Source of the DNA: Chloroflexota bacterium
Lineage (GTDB): Bacteria > Chloroflexota > Anaerolineae > Promineifilales > Promineifilaceae
Direction: 5' to 3'
DNA: 34,968 bases
Assembly: GCA_020628815.1 (NCBI GenBank)
Contig: JAHDEN010000054.1
Location: 1 to 34,968, forward strand
The notes beneath the pieces are model-generated. The model did no database searches and was not told where the DNA came from. It was given only the letters and a program-made list of their open reading frames with translations. Positions 25,995 through 33,815 of this stretch are shown here, in pieces. The position numbers and the translations under genes were made by a program. Each line of letters begins with the position of its first letter. Position 1 is the first letter of the stretch.

Positions 25995-26942
25995 ATGAAA
26001 GTACTTGTTGCACACACAACCCCAAATGATTTTCGAGATTACCTTTTAAATCGATTTCCAGATGATCATTTTCATTTTACCGACCGGCCGGAAGAGTTGG
26101 TTGAAGATTTAGCCCGCCATCAGCCGGAAGCGGTTTTTACGATCAAACAAAAAAGCTTTCCTCCTCGATTCCACCCCCCTATTGTTTCAGCGCCGTCTGT
26201 ACGCTGGGTACAAGTTGGTGGCTCTGGCTACGAGCACATTGGCAGTTGGGACAGAAACAAAGTTCAAGTCACCAATTGCGCTGGGGTTTTGGCCCGGTTT
26301 TTGGCCGAAACTGTCACGGGGGCGATGATTAGCCTAAACAACAATACATTCACCTATCGTGACCAACAGCGGGCCAAAGTTTGGCAAACGGCTACGTTCC
26401 GGCCGCTAACGGAACAAACCCTGCTCATTGTCGGCTTAGGCCATATCGGCCGATGGGTGGCCCACAACGCCAAGGCTTTAGGGATGCAGGTACTCGCCAT
26501 CCGCAACAGTGACACGCCGGACCCCAACGTAGATGAGTTGCACAAGCCATCTGCACTAAAAGAGCTGGTCGGCCGGGCCGATGTGATTAGCCTGCACCTG
26601 CGTCAATCCCCCCAAACCATTGGGATGATCAATAGTGAGATCATTGCAGCCATGCGGCCGGGAGCCATGCTCATCAACACATCACGCGGCCCCATCGTTG
26701 ATCAACAAGCCTTGCTAGATGGGTTGCAATCGGGCCAAATCGGCAAAGCCTATCTCGATGTGTTTGATGAAGAGCCGCTCCCTGCAAGCAACCCACTTTG
26801 GGATTTTGATAATGTGTTGATCACGCCTCATGTCTCTGATCATGTTTCAGATTGGCCCGCGATTTTCGGCCGGTTTTTTGGGGATAACCTTGAACGGTAT
26901 AAAAACAACCAGCCGCTAAACAACCAAGTTTTACCCCCTTAA
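25995..26942 (+). CDS. D-2-hydroxyacid dehydrogenase
   Basis: A 315-residue NAD(P)-dependent dehydrogenase interconverting a 2-keto acid and a D-2-hydroxyacid. The nucleotide motif GLGHIG (147-152), Arg231 in TSRGPIVD, Glu260 in FDEEPLP and His279 in TPHVSDH complete the catalytic set. ATG 25995 follows AAGGAG at five bases and gives the standard family N-terminus; an in-frame ATG at 25923 has no ribosome site. The substrate could be glyoxylate, hydroxypyruvate or another keto acid. Divergent from the one-carbon cluster. Confidence 0.92.
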   Translation: MKVLVAHTTPNDFRDYLLNRFPDDHFHFTDRPEELVEDLARHQPEAVFTIKQKSFPPRFHPPIVSAPSVRWVQVGGSGYEHIGSWDRNKVQVTNCAGVLARFLAETVTGAMISLNNNTFTYRDQQRAKVWQTATFRPLTEQTLLIVGLGHIGRWVAHNAKALGMQVLAIRNSDTPDPNVDELHKPSALKELVGRADVISLHLRQSPQTIGMINSEIIAAMRPGAMLINTSRGPIVDQQALLDGLQSGQIGKAYLDVFDEEPLPASNPLWDFDNVLITPHVSDHVSDWPAIFGRFFGDNLERYKNNQPLNNQVLPP

Positions 26943-27038
26943 CTATAACCAAAAGCACTTGGCGCCAGCGCTTGACGCCTTTATCTGAATCAAATATAAA
27001 TCAGCTCAAAAGAACCTACCCTATAGGAGCAGATTCAG

Positions 27039-29222
27039 ATGGTCGTAAAACTTAAATGGCCTTTGCTTATTATTGCCGCATTCGCAGTTCTTGGCGTAAC
27101 CTACACACAATTTTTCAATGCACCCCAAACTTTTTCCCAAACTCAAACCATCGAAGAAAAAGTAAAGTCGGGCGATTTCATCGAGCATCAAGGGCATCTA
27201 TACATCAACAACTCCAACGGGGAAACTGTCATTTATGATCTGGTAAATCCTGATGAACCAGCCGAGGTTTTTCGTCTCTCCCAAACCAAAGAAAAGGTTC
27301 ATGTTTTCGACAATTGGTTATTGCTAGAATCAGCAGCAACCGACGCGCTCATGATTTATGATGTATCGGCTCCTTCAAATCCAATCAAAAAAGCTGAATT
27401 TAACGAAGAAAATATGAGGGGTGGTGTTTCTTTTTTTGATAACAATATTTGGTGGAAAGGGGCCTTGATCGATTTAAATAATATGTCAGAGCCTTCACTC
27501 ACCCCTGTATTTGTGCCACCATTTCGATATGCCGGAACATTCAGTCAAGAAAGTGACAGCTTAGCCAATACGATAATTGATGATATTTCCTGCGGCCGTC
27601 CTGGTTGTTTTGGCTCCTACATTCATCAAGTTATCGACATATCTGATATAAGCGATCCAACAGTCGTTTTAAGTAAGACAGTTGATGCGAGTGGTCCTAC
27701 CTACCTCCATGTTGTAAACCGTAACAACGGGATATTCGCATACACCGAAGCATTTGATTCTGCGACAGAAAGGAATGGATTTGAAGTAGCCACATATGAA
27801 TATTTAGCCGATGGCTCGCTTGAATTAAAAAACCAATATTCAAATATAGTCAACACCTTTCCGGCTCACGAGATCGGTGAATATTTTTACATCCATTCTT
27901 ACAGTGATGAAAGTCAGAGCGGTTGGTATCGATACGATTCTCCTTTTGCACTACCCGGCTTAGGGTCAGATGGGATGGGTGTAGCTTCTTTCGATCATGC
28001 GCTTGATAACGGAAGTGTGCTTGTACCAAACAGAGTGGGGTACTTTGGCTATCCGCCACCAGAAAGCGAGCTGAGTACAACCTTCACCTTTCGCAATCCG
28101 CCCCCAACCATGTGTCGCATCGGCCACAAAGATTTTGATGGTGCGCTAAATGCAACCCTGCTAGAAAACGGCCATATTTTCAATGTTCTTGATCTAGGCA
28201 TTGGGCATAAAGTCTTATCTATATCACAAGTAAGCAACTCAAATAACCTTACGACTCGAAGCACACTCCCCCTATTCAAAGGCGTAACAGAAAAAGTTGG
28301 AACAAATGGCAATATGGGAAGAATGAGTCTGGTAGTAAAAGACAATGAGCATCTCTATCTACAATACCGAAACGTATTGCTGGTTACGGTCAATATTAGC
28401 GACATAGACAATCCCCAAATAACCAATTATTTTCTAACCAGAGAATTAGATGAAGAAGAACAGGCATTCTTTGACCCTATCTTGGCATCATTTGATCTAA
28501 GAACGGCTGAGCGCAAACGTATCTTGAGCTTCCTTTTTGCACCCATCATGAGTTCAGGGCAAACACTATTATTCGAAAATAATTTTGAAACTGAAGAATC
28601 AAATTCGGGGACTCTAAATCTTTATTACAACTGTGATGACGAATCAAATGGATGCTTTGAACAGATTGACGCAGGTTTAAATGGCGCCGCAGCCTATTTT
28701 GACGGGGAGCAGCATCATCTTGAACTGAGAGAGATCCAAGATTGGTGGATCAGAGATTTACCAACCCCACTTGAAGAATTTGCAGAACCATTTACCGTGT
28801 CTGCATGGCTTAAACCGGAAAGTACAGATGGGTTACGCAACATCGTTTCAAGAGGGTACAACTTAACACCCGAGCATGAGATTATTTTCAGGATTCAGGA
28901 TGGCAGTTATGAATTTGGACTGTGGGATGGGAACAGCCAAGATCAATTAGCTACCTATCCGGTTCCAGACTCAAACAGCGAAGAATGGGGACATCTTGTT
29001 GGTGTTTTTACAGGAGCGGCTTGGAATCTCTATTTCAACGGAAAGCTCGTCGATTCAACTACCGACAATGCAGATGCAATGACCTGCAACAGTGCAACAT
29101 GGGCAATCGGCCGGTCAGGCAATTTTGAAAAGCGTTATTATCATGGCTATATGGATGAAGTAAAGTTCTTTTCGGGCGCCATGTCAGACAGACAAGTTCA
29201 GCAACTTTATGAAACTAGATGA
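27039..29222 (+). CDS. Secreted or membrane-anchored protein with LVIVD-like repeats and C-terminal LamG-like domain
   Basis: A 727-residue exported protein. An N-terminal hydrophobic segment (about 5-25) serves as signal or anchor. The first two thirds contain repeats of the kind DISDISDP, DVSAPSNP and NISDIDNP, typical of LVIVD beta-propeller-like surface proteins. The last about 170 residues match a LamG/concanavalin-like fold (FTVSAWLKPE, GHLVGVFTG, YHGYMDEVKFF). Probable role: cell-surface binding or adhesion. AGGAG lies nine bases before the start. The gene has only two CGGCCG sites, none between 27600 and 29105, unlike its neighbours, and is more AT-rich, so recent acquisition is possible. 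Confidence 0.75.
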   Translation: MVVKLKWPLLIIAAFAVLGVTYTQFFNAPQTFSQTQTIEEKVKSGDFIEHQGHLYINNSNGETVIYDLVNPDEPAEVFRLSQTKEKVHVFDNWLLLESAATDALMIYDVSAPSNPIKKAEFNEENMRGGVSFFDNNIWWKGALIDLNNMSEPSLTPVFVPPFRYAGTFSQESDSLANTIIDDISCGRPGCFGSYIHQVIDISDISDPTVVLSKTVDASGPTYLHVVNRNNGIFAYTEAFDSATERNGFEVATYEYLADGSLELKNQYSNIVNTFPAHEIGEYFYIHSYSDESQSGWYRYDSPFALPGLGSDGMGVASFDHALDNGSVLVPNRVGYFGYPPPESELSTTFTFRNPPPTMCRIGHKDFDGALNATLLENGHIFNVLDLGIGHKVLSISQVSNSNNLTTRSTLPLFKGVTEKVGTNGNMGRMSLVVKDNEHLYLQYRNVLLVTVNISDIDNPQITNYFLTRELDEEEQAFFDPILASFDLRTAERKRILSFLFAPIMSSGQTLLFENNFETEESNSGTLNLYYNCDDESNGCFEQIDAGLNGAAAYFDGEQHHLELREIQDWWIRDLPTPLEEFAEPFTVSAWLKPESTDGLRNIVSRGYNLTPEHEIIFRIQDGSYEFGLWDGNSQDQLATYPVPDSNSEEWGHLVGVFTGAAWNLYFNGKLVDSTTDNADAMTCNSATWAIGRSGNFEKRYYHGYMDEVKFFSGAMSDRQVQQLYETR

Positions 29223-29273
29223 TAAAATAAAGAAGACAAAGCATTTCTTGATCTATGCAAGGAGAAAAAGGAA

Positions 29274-29687
29274 ATGAAATTTAGTACATCTATTTCGATT
29301 GATGCCCCCGCCATGAAGGTGTGGCAGATCTTAACCAATGCTGAAGCCTATCCTGATTGGGACCCTGGGATGATCCGGCTGGAAGGTGAAATTGCCCCCG
29401 GCAATAAAATCACCGCGTACACCAAAATCAGCCCAGACCGTGCTTTTCCGGTGACGGTTACAGAGTTTGATCCCGGCCGGAAAATGGTCTGGGCCAGCAA
29501 AATGCCTTTGGGGCTGTTTTGGGGCGCCCGCTCATTTGTGTTAACAGAAAAAGAAGGTGGGATTGATTTCCACTTAGAAGAAGAATTTGGCGGCATATTG
29601 CTCCCGCTTATCGGCCGGACGATTCCAGACCTGCAGCCAACGTTCGAGGATTTTGCCCAAGGGCTGAAAAAACGAGCAGAAAGTTAG
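29274..29687 (+). CDS. SRPBCC-family (START-like) protein
   Basis: A 137-residue soluble protein of the polyketide cyclase/SRPBCC fold, with the N-terminal ISIDAPAMKVWQILTNAEAYP pattern shortened here to its diagnostic core (VWQILTNAEAYPDWDP). It binds a small hydrophobic ligand in related proteins. The ATG has a good purine-rich site (AAGGAG and AAGGAAA). It follows the LamG-like gene by 51 bases and may be cotranscribed. Ligand unknown. Confidence 0.85.
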   Translation: MKFSTSISIDAPAMKVWQILTNAEAYPDWDPGMIRLEGEIAPGNKITAYTKISPDRAFPVTVTEFDPGRKMVWASKMPLGLFWGARSFVLTEKEGGIDFHLEEEFGGILLPLIGRTIPDLQPTFEDFAQGLKKRAES

Positions 29688-29719
29688 TTTAAGTTTGAAG
29701 TATAAAGTGTTAAGAATGA

Positions 29720-29751
29720 AGAAAGTGTCGCGAGGCATCTTCACACTTTCT
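29720..29751. terminator. Hairpin between convergent genes
   Basis: Perfect 9-bp arms AGAAAGTGT (29720-29728) and ACACTTTCT (29743-29751) between the SRPBCC gene and the convergent histidine kinase gene. No strong T-tract follows in either direction. Confidence 0.45.
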
Positions 29752-29765
29752 ACTTCTTGCTCGTC

Positions 29766-31082
29766 TTACTCATCCACTATCGGCAGCGCCAAGAAAAACG
29801 TACTCCCTTTCCCCAAATCGCTTTCTGCCCAAACACGGCCGTTGTGAGCCAACACAATATGCTTGGCGATCGACAATCCCAGCCCTGTGCCGCTAACCGC
29901 CCCCCGATTGCGGGACCGATCCGCCTTATAAAAACGCTCAAAAATACGTGGTAAATCATCAGGGTAAATGCCTACACCGGTATCCTTGATCGCCAGCACA
30001 ACCTCATCCCCCATTTGGCTAGCAGAAACAGAAACTTTGCCAGAGCGTGGCGTGTGCTTGATTGCGTTATGTAGAAAGTTGCGGATCACCTGCCACACCT
30101 GTTCACAGTCAGCCAAGACCAGCGGCATTTCTAACGGCACATCAACTGAAAGCTCGATTTCTTTGCGCCCCGCCTGCTCAGCAAATCGCTCTACCGGCCG
30201 TAAAAGAAGCTCTGATACGGCCGTTGGTGAAAATTTGAACTCAGTCACACCAGATTCAATCCGGGTCAAAGTCAGCAGCTCATTCACCAACTGAGTCATT
30301 GAGTCCACTTCATCGGCCGCACGTCCTAAAAATTTAAGTGCAATCTCCCGATTATCAAGCGCCCCATCTTCCAATGTTTCGACCACCGCTTTAACAGACG
30401 CGATGGGAGTCAATAGCTCGTGCGAAACATTGCCGATAAAATCTCGACGGATCGATTCTAAGCGACGAATACGGGTTAAATCCTGTAAAACAACCAGATA
30501 GCTAACCCCCTCTTGTGGCTGGATCGGAGTAAAGATCGCCTCTAAAAACCGCCCCTGACGGTCCAGCTCAAGGGTGCCCCGCTGTTCGCTTTGATCCAGC
30601 CGACAAGCTTGCCACAGATCGATCAGCTCATGGTTCCAAGCAACCGAAGAAAATAATTGTCCAATCGCTTTGGCTTGAGGGATATCAAGCATGTCGGCCG
30701 CCGCCCGATTAATCAGCCGTATCTCCCCTTTTTTATTCAGTAGCAAGACCCCGTCTGCCAAATGTTGCATCACAATTTGGTTTCGCTGCCGCTGGAACTC
30801 AACCAAGCCAACCTGCCGGTTATAGTCACGCTCAAGCTGATTGGTGATCACCAGCGTTTTGTTTGCATACCAGCTCCCCCACAGCCAAGCGACCAGCACC
30901 ACAACCGGGATCGATATCCCCAACACCCAACCGATAACGGTCCGCGCGCACCCTGCGGTTTGCTGGCAAGATTCAAGATTTAACCAGCTGGCCACAGCAG
31001 CCACCGCTATTATCAAAATCAGCGCTTGCGTCAGTGCCATGCGCCTATAAAAAATCGTGTTAGGAGCCAAACTTTTCCCCAA
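29766..31082 (-). CDS. phoR-like: PhoR-like sensor histidine kinase
   Basis: A 438-residue inner-membrane kinase. Two hydrophobic segments (about 16-36 and 48-70) enclose a very short outer loop. A PAS domain (about 100-205) follows, then HisKA with His221 and a complete ATPase domain (DTGVGI, SGTGLGLSI). The H-box reads SHELLTPI, with Leu in place of the usual Arg. It begins two bases after the response-regulator stop, so the two form one operon. PhoR-type phosphate sensing is suggested by domain order only; no pst genes or PhoU are in the window. Confidence 0.9.
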   Translation of the reverse strand: MGKSLAPNTIFYRRMALTQALILIIAVAAVASWLNLESCQQTAGCARTVIGWVLGISIPVVVLVAWLWGSWYANKTLVITNQLERDYNRQVGLVEFQRQRNQIVMQHLADGVLLLNKKGEIRLINRAAADMLDIPQAKAIGQLFSSVAWNHELIDLWQACRLDQSEQRGTLELDRQGRFLEAIFTPIQPQEGVSYLVVLQDLTRIRRLESIRRDFIGNVSHELLTPIASVKAVVETLEDGALDNREIALKFLGRAADEVDSMTQLVNELLTLTRIESGVTEFKFSPTAVSELLLRPVERFAEQAGRKEIELSVDVPLEMPLVLADCEQVWQVIRNFLHNAIKHTPRSGKVSVSASQMGDEVVLAIKDTGVGIYPDDLPRIFERFYKADRSRNRGAVSGTGLGLSIAKHIVLAHNGRVWAESDLGKGSTFFLALPIVDE

Positions 31083-31084
31083 AT

Positions 31085-31819
31085 CTAACCTTCAAACCGG
31101 TAGCCTATTCCCCGCACAGTAATTATCCGGCTGGGATGGGTTGGATCAGATTCAATTTTTTCGCGCAGCCAGCGAATATGGACATCAACCGTGCGGCTGT
31201 TGCCATCAAAAGACCAGCCCCACACCCGCTCAAGCACCAATTCCCTAGACAGTGCAATTCCTCGGTGACGAGCCAAAAACTCGAGCAGTTCATACTCTTT
31301 TGGTTTTAATTTTAATGCGGCGTCATTTAGCCGGACCTCGTGTCGGTCGGTATCGATAATTAGATCATCAAATTCAAGTGATGGCTGTTTGGCGATCACC
31401 CCTTGATTGGTGACGGCCGGAGCTACAGCAGGCTGTTCGGCCGCAATTTCTTCCCGAATCAGTCGCACACGGCGCAAAGTCGCTTTGACCCGTGCCATGA
31501 GTTCGCGCATCGAAAATGGTTTGGTGATGTAATCGTCCGCCCCCATTTCAAGCCCCACAACCCGATCAATCTCTTCCGTTTTAGCCGTTAGCATCAAAAT
31601 CGGTACGCTCATTTCTTGGCGCAAAACTCGGCAGACTTCGAAGCCGTCTAATCCCGGCAACATCACATCCAACAATATTAATTCTGGGCGATGTTCGCGG
31701 GCTTGTTCGAGGGCCACCCGGCCATCAGCGGCCGAAACCACCTCAAACCCTTGATTGATCAAGTTGTACTCAATCGTTTCTCTTAAGGTTTCGTCATCTT
31801 CAACAACTAAAATTGGCAT
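31085..31819 (-). CDS. phoB-like: PhoB/OmpR-family response regulator
   Basis: A 244-residue transcription factor. The receiver has phospho-acceptor Asp51 in [11 protein letters not shown], Thr78 and Lys100 in ITKPF. A linker of about 25 residues, rich in Ala and Val, leads to a winged-helix DNA-binding domain ([34 protein letters not shown]). Partner of the downstream kinase. Its targets cannot be read from this window. Confidence 0.93.
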   Translation of the reverse strand: MPILVVEDDETLRETIEYNLINQGFEVVSAADGRVALEQAREHRPELILLDVMLPGLDGFEVCRVLRQEMSVPILMLTAKTEEIDRVVGLEMGADDYITKPFSMRELMARVKATLRRVRLIREEIAAEQPAVAPAVTNQGVIAKQPSLEFDDLIIDTDRHEVRLNDAALKLKPKEYELLEFLARHRGIALSRELVLERVWGWSFDGNSRTVDVHIRWLREKIESDPTHPSRIITVRGIGYRFEG

Positions 31820-31902
31820 AACAATTCAACATCTTGAGTGTGGCAGGTGCTTGGCTTATTAAATTATATATATAGGTGAATCAAAAAACGGTTGATCGCA
31901 CA

Positions 31903-32388
31903 CTAACGCGGCTCTCTCGGCCGCCAAAAATCAATCAGGTCACCTTTGGTGCTGGACTTAATTTCAGACCATTCAGTGATGGGAAGCTTGATATGGGCGA
32001 TATTTGCAGTTGTCACATGTTTTTGCTCGTCAGTCAGATGGGTAATAAATCCCTCTGTGCCGGGGTTATGGGCAATGACCAGCAATGTGTCATGGTCGGC
32101 TCCGTTTTTACCAATCACACGAATAAAGTCACCAATATCACACAGATACAGGTGATTGCTCACAAACAGCTGCCCTTCATAGCGCAGCCCTTCGATCACA
32201 CATTCGGCCGTTTGTCTGGCCCTTTGTGCACCAGAACAAATTATAAAATCGGGCATTAAATTCTTGTCAGCCAATAGGATCCCCATTTGTTCGGCCGCAA
32301 ACAATCCACGCGTGTTTAACGGTCGATCAAAATCAGAGACTCCCTGTTCCCAATCTGATTTTGCATGTCGCATCAGCAGTAAATTCAT
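31903..32388 (-). CDS. sixA-like: SixA-like phosphohistidine phosphatase
   Basis: A 161-residue short histidine-phosphatase-family protein starting MNLLLMRHAKSDW, with catalytic His8, and with a second histidine in VIAHNPG. SixA dephosphorylates phosphohistidine in Hpt or PTS proteins. The frame is open 84 bases further upstream, but only the ATG at 32388 puts RHAKS at the N-terminus as in the family. It lies 83 bases upstream of the two-component pair on the same strand, so it could tune that system. Function as SixA is inferred. Confidence 0.85.
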   Translation of the reverse strand: MNLLLMRHAKSDWEQGVSDFDRPLNTRGLFAAEQMGILLADKNLMPDFIICSGAQRARQTAECVIEGLRYEGQLFVSNHLYLCDIGDFIRVIGKNGADHDTLLVIAHNPGTEGFITHLTDEQKHVTTANIAHIKLPITEWSEIKSSTKGDLIDFWRPREPR

Positions 32389-32499
32389 AAACCATTTTCC
32401 AGTGCCGTTAAGCTTTGTTTTCAGGTGACGATGATAATAGCACATCCCCCCTTTAATTCCATAACTTGTCACTCGCTTATCCGGTAGGGCAGCAAACCT

Positions 32500-32874
32500 G
32501 TCTCACAATACCTTCATCTTTTATTCAGGCCGATTAGATGGGAAAAGAATCCTATTTTCAGTACTGTGTTCCCCGCGTGACATTTCGAATAAACGATCCA
32601 AATTTGATGACTATGCGTGGACCAAAAATCAAAGCTTTAACAACCTAAAATATCGATTTAGGCATCAACCTTAGATCATTAAATCTTCAGAAACGAGGCT
32701 AAATCCACAAAATGCTCTCTGGAGCGCAAACATTTCTAGCCTATAAGCCATTTCGATTTTCGCACAACCGCCGGATTAGGGTTTGTCAATTTTCTTAGGC
32801 TTTTAAGCGCTTGGGTATCCTTAATCAAACCCCGGTATGGTGGAGACACGTACTATGGACTTTGGGTTTTGAAA
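32500..32874. repeat. Long direct repeat, left copy
   Basis: The first about 232 bases match 33281-33512 at about 96% (around nine differences). A diverged middle follows, then a second conserved block of about 45 bases ending CTATGGACTTT that matches again. The copies are 781-792 bases apart. It lies before the small EAD-like gene. An open frame runs through the first block of both copies but has no start here. Together with the stretch 32875-32951 it makes up a gene-free region of about 560 bases with no other feature seen. Confidence 0.85.
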
Positions 32875-32951
32875 ATTTGATACTGATTCCAGAACAGGAC
32901 TAATCGGCTGGGGCATCGCTCCTAGTAGATGACTAAAGGGGCATTTATCAA

Positions 32952-33245
32952 ATGGCAAAATTTCAATCTTATAAAAATACAGCTTTCTCAAGTTTAAGCC
33001 TCCGCGCCAAAAGTGATTATTCCAAAAGAGCGTTTTTACGGAGGTCTTTATATTCAGCTTTGAAAGTTGAACATATTAGAGCCTTGAGCTTTGACTTTGG
33101 GCTAGAATTTTCTGATTTAGGTCACTCAAAGAATGAAAAAATTATCAATCTGCTTGAAAAGTTCATACGAGATGAAAATATTTGCGAGCTTTTAGGATGG
33201 CTCGACGAGGAAAACATCAACATGAACAAACTACCCAGTGAGTAA
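32952..33245 (+). CDS. Stand-alone effector-associated (EAD, death-like) domain protein, candidate
   Basis: A 97-residue protein. Residues about 36-90 (HIRALSFDFGLEFSDLGHS followed by KNEKIINLLEKFI and ICELLGWL) match my memory of the effector-associated domain pattern, in which LRxLCFDLGxDYExLxG is followed by a KxxKxxELxxYxxRRGR helix and a leucine-rich helix. Such helical adaptors recruit effectors (proteases, TIR, nucleases) to sensors in bacterial conflict systems, usually fused to them. Here it stands alone after a basic, Ser/Lys-rich 35-residue N-terminus. AAAGGGG lies ten bases before the ATG. No EAD-fused partner is in the window. The gene is AT-rich and lacks CGGCCG. Assignment by pattern only. 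Confidence 0.6.
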   Translation: MAKFQSYKNTAFSSLSLRAKSDYSKRAFLRRSLYSALKVEHIRALSFDFGLEFSDLGHSKNEKIINLLEKFIRDENICELLGWLDEENINMNKLPSE

Positions 33246-33280
33246 CTTCCAACAACATAACTCTCATTTACAATGCTTGC

Positions 33281-33666
33281 GTCTCACAATACCTTCATCT
33301 TTTATTCACACCAATTAGATGGGAAAAGAATCCTATTTTCAGTACTGTGTTCCCCGCGGGACATTTCGAATAAACGGTCCAAATTTGATGACTATACGTG
33401 GACCAAAAATCAAAGCTTTAACAACCTGAAATATCGATTTAGGCATCAACCTTAGATCATTAAATCTTCAGAAACGAGGCTAAATCCACAAAATGCTCTC
33501 TGGTACGCAACCCAATTCAGCCTATACCCCATCCCCAATTCTACTAAATATCCCTAGTCTATTAAGCAAAAATCAGATTCGGTTTTCTCCACTTTTTGGG
33601 GCTGTAAGGTGCTTAGGTCCCCTTAATCAAACCCAGGTATGGTGGAGACACGTACTATGGACTTTA
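33281..33666. repeat. Long direct repeat, right copy
   Basis: Second copy of the repeat at 32500-32874. It lies between the EAD-like gene and lon. An open frame of 60 codons (33273-33455) runs through its first block, and the same frame continues in the left copy without a start, with both silent and replacement differences; I do not call it a gene. The remaining gap to 33815 holds nothing recognised, though it must contain the lon promoter. Confidence 0.85.
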
Positions 33667-33815
33667 GGCCGCCAAAATTCGATATTACTGTCACAACGAG
33701 CGACACCAAAGCTTTATGAAATTCATTTTTGAAAGCCAAGGCTAAAATGCTCATTATGCGAGTTGGCTAAATTATCAAACTTAATTCGGACAACTCTCTT
33801 ATAGGACAAATTATC

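Noticed and set aside
33273..33455. 60-codon open frame in the right direct repeat
   Set aside because: The same frame in the left copy has no start codon, no ribosome site is present and the replacement/silent pattern is not decisive. Kept only as part of the repeat.
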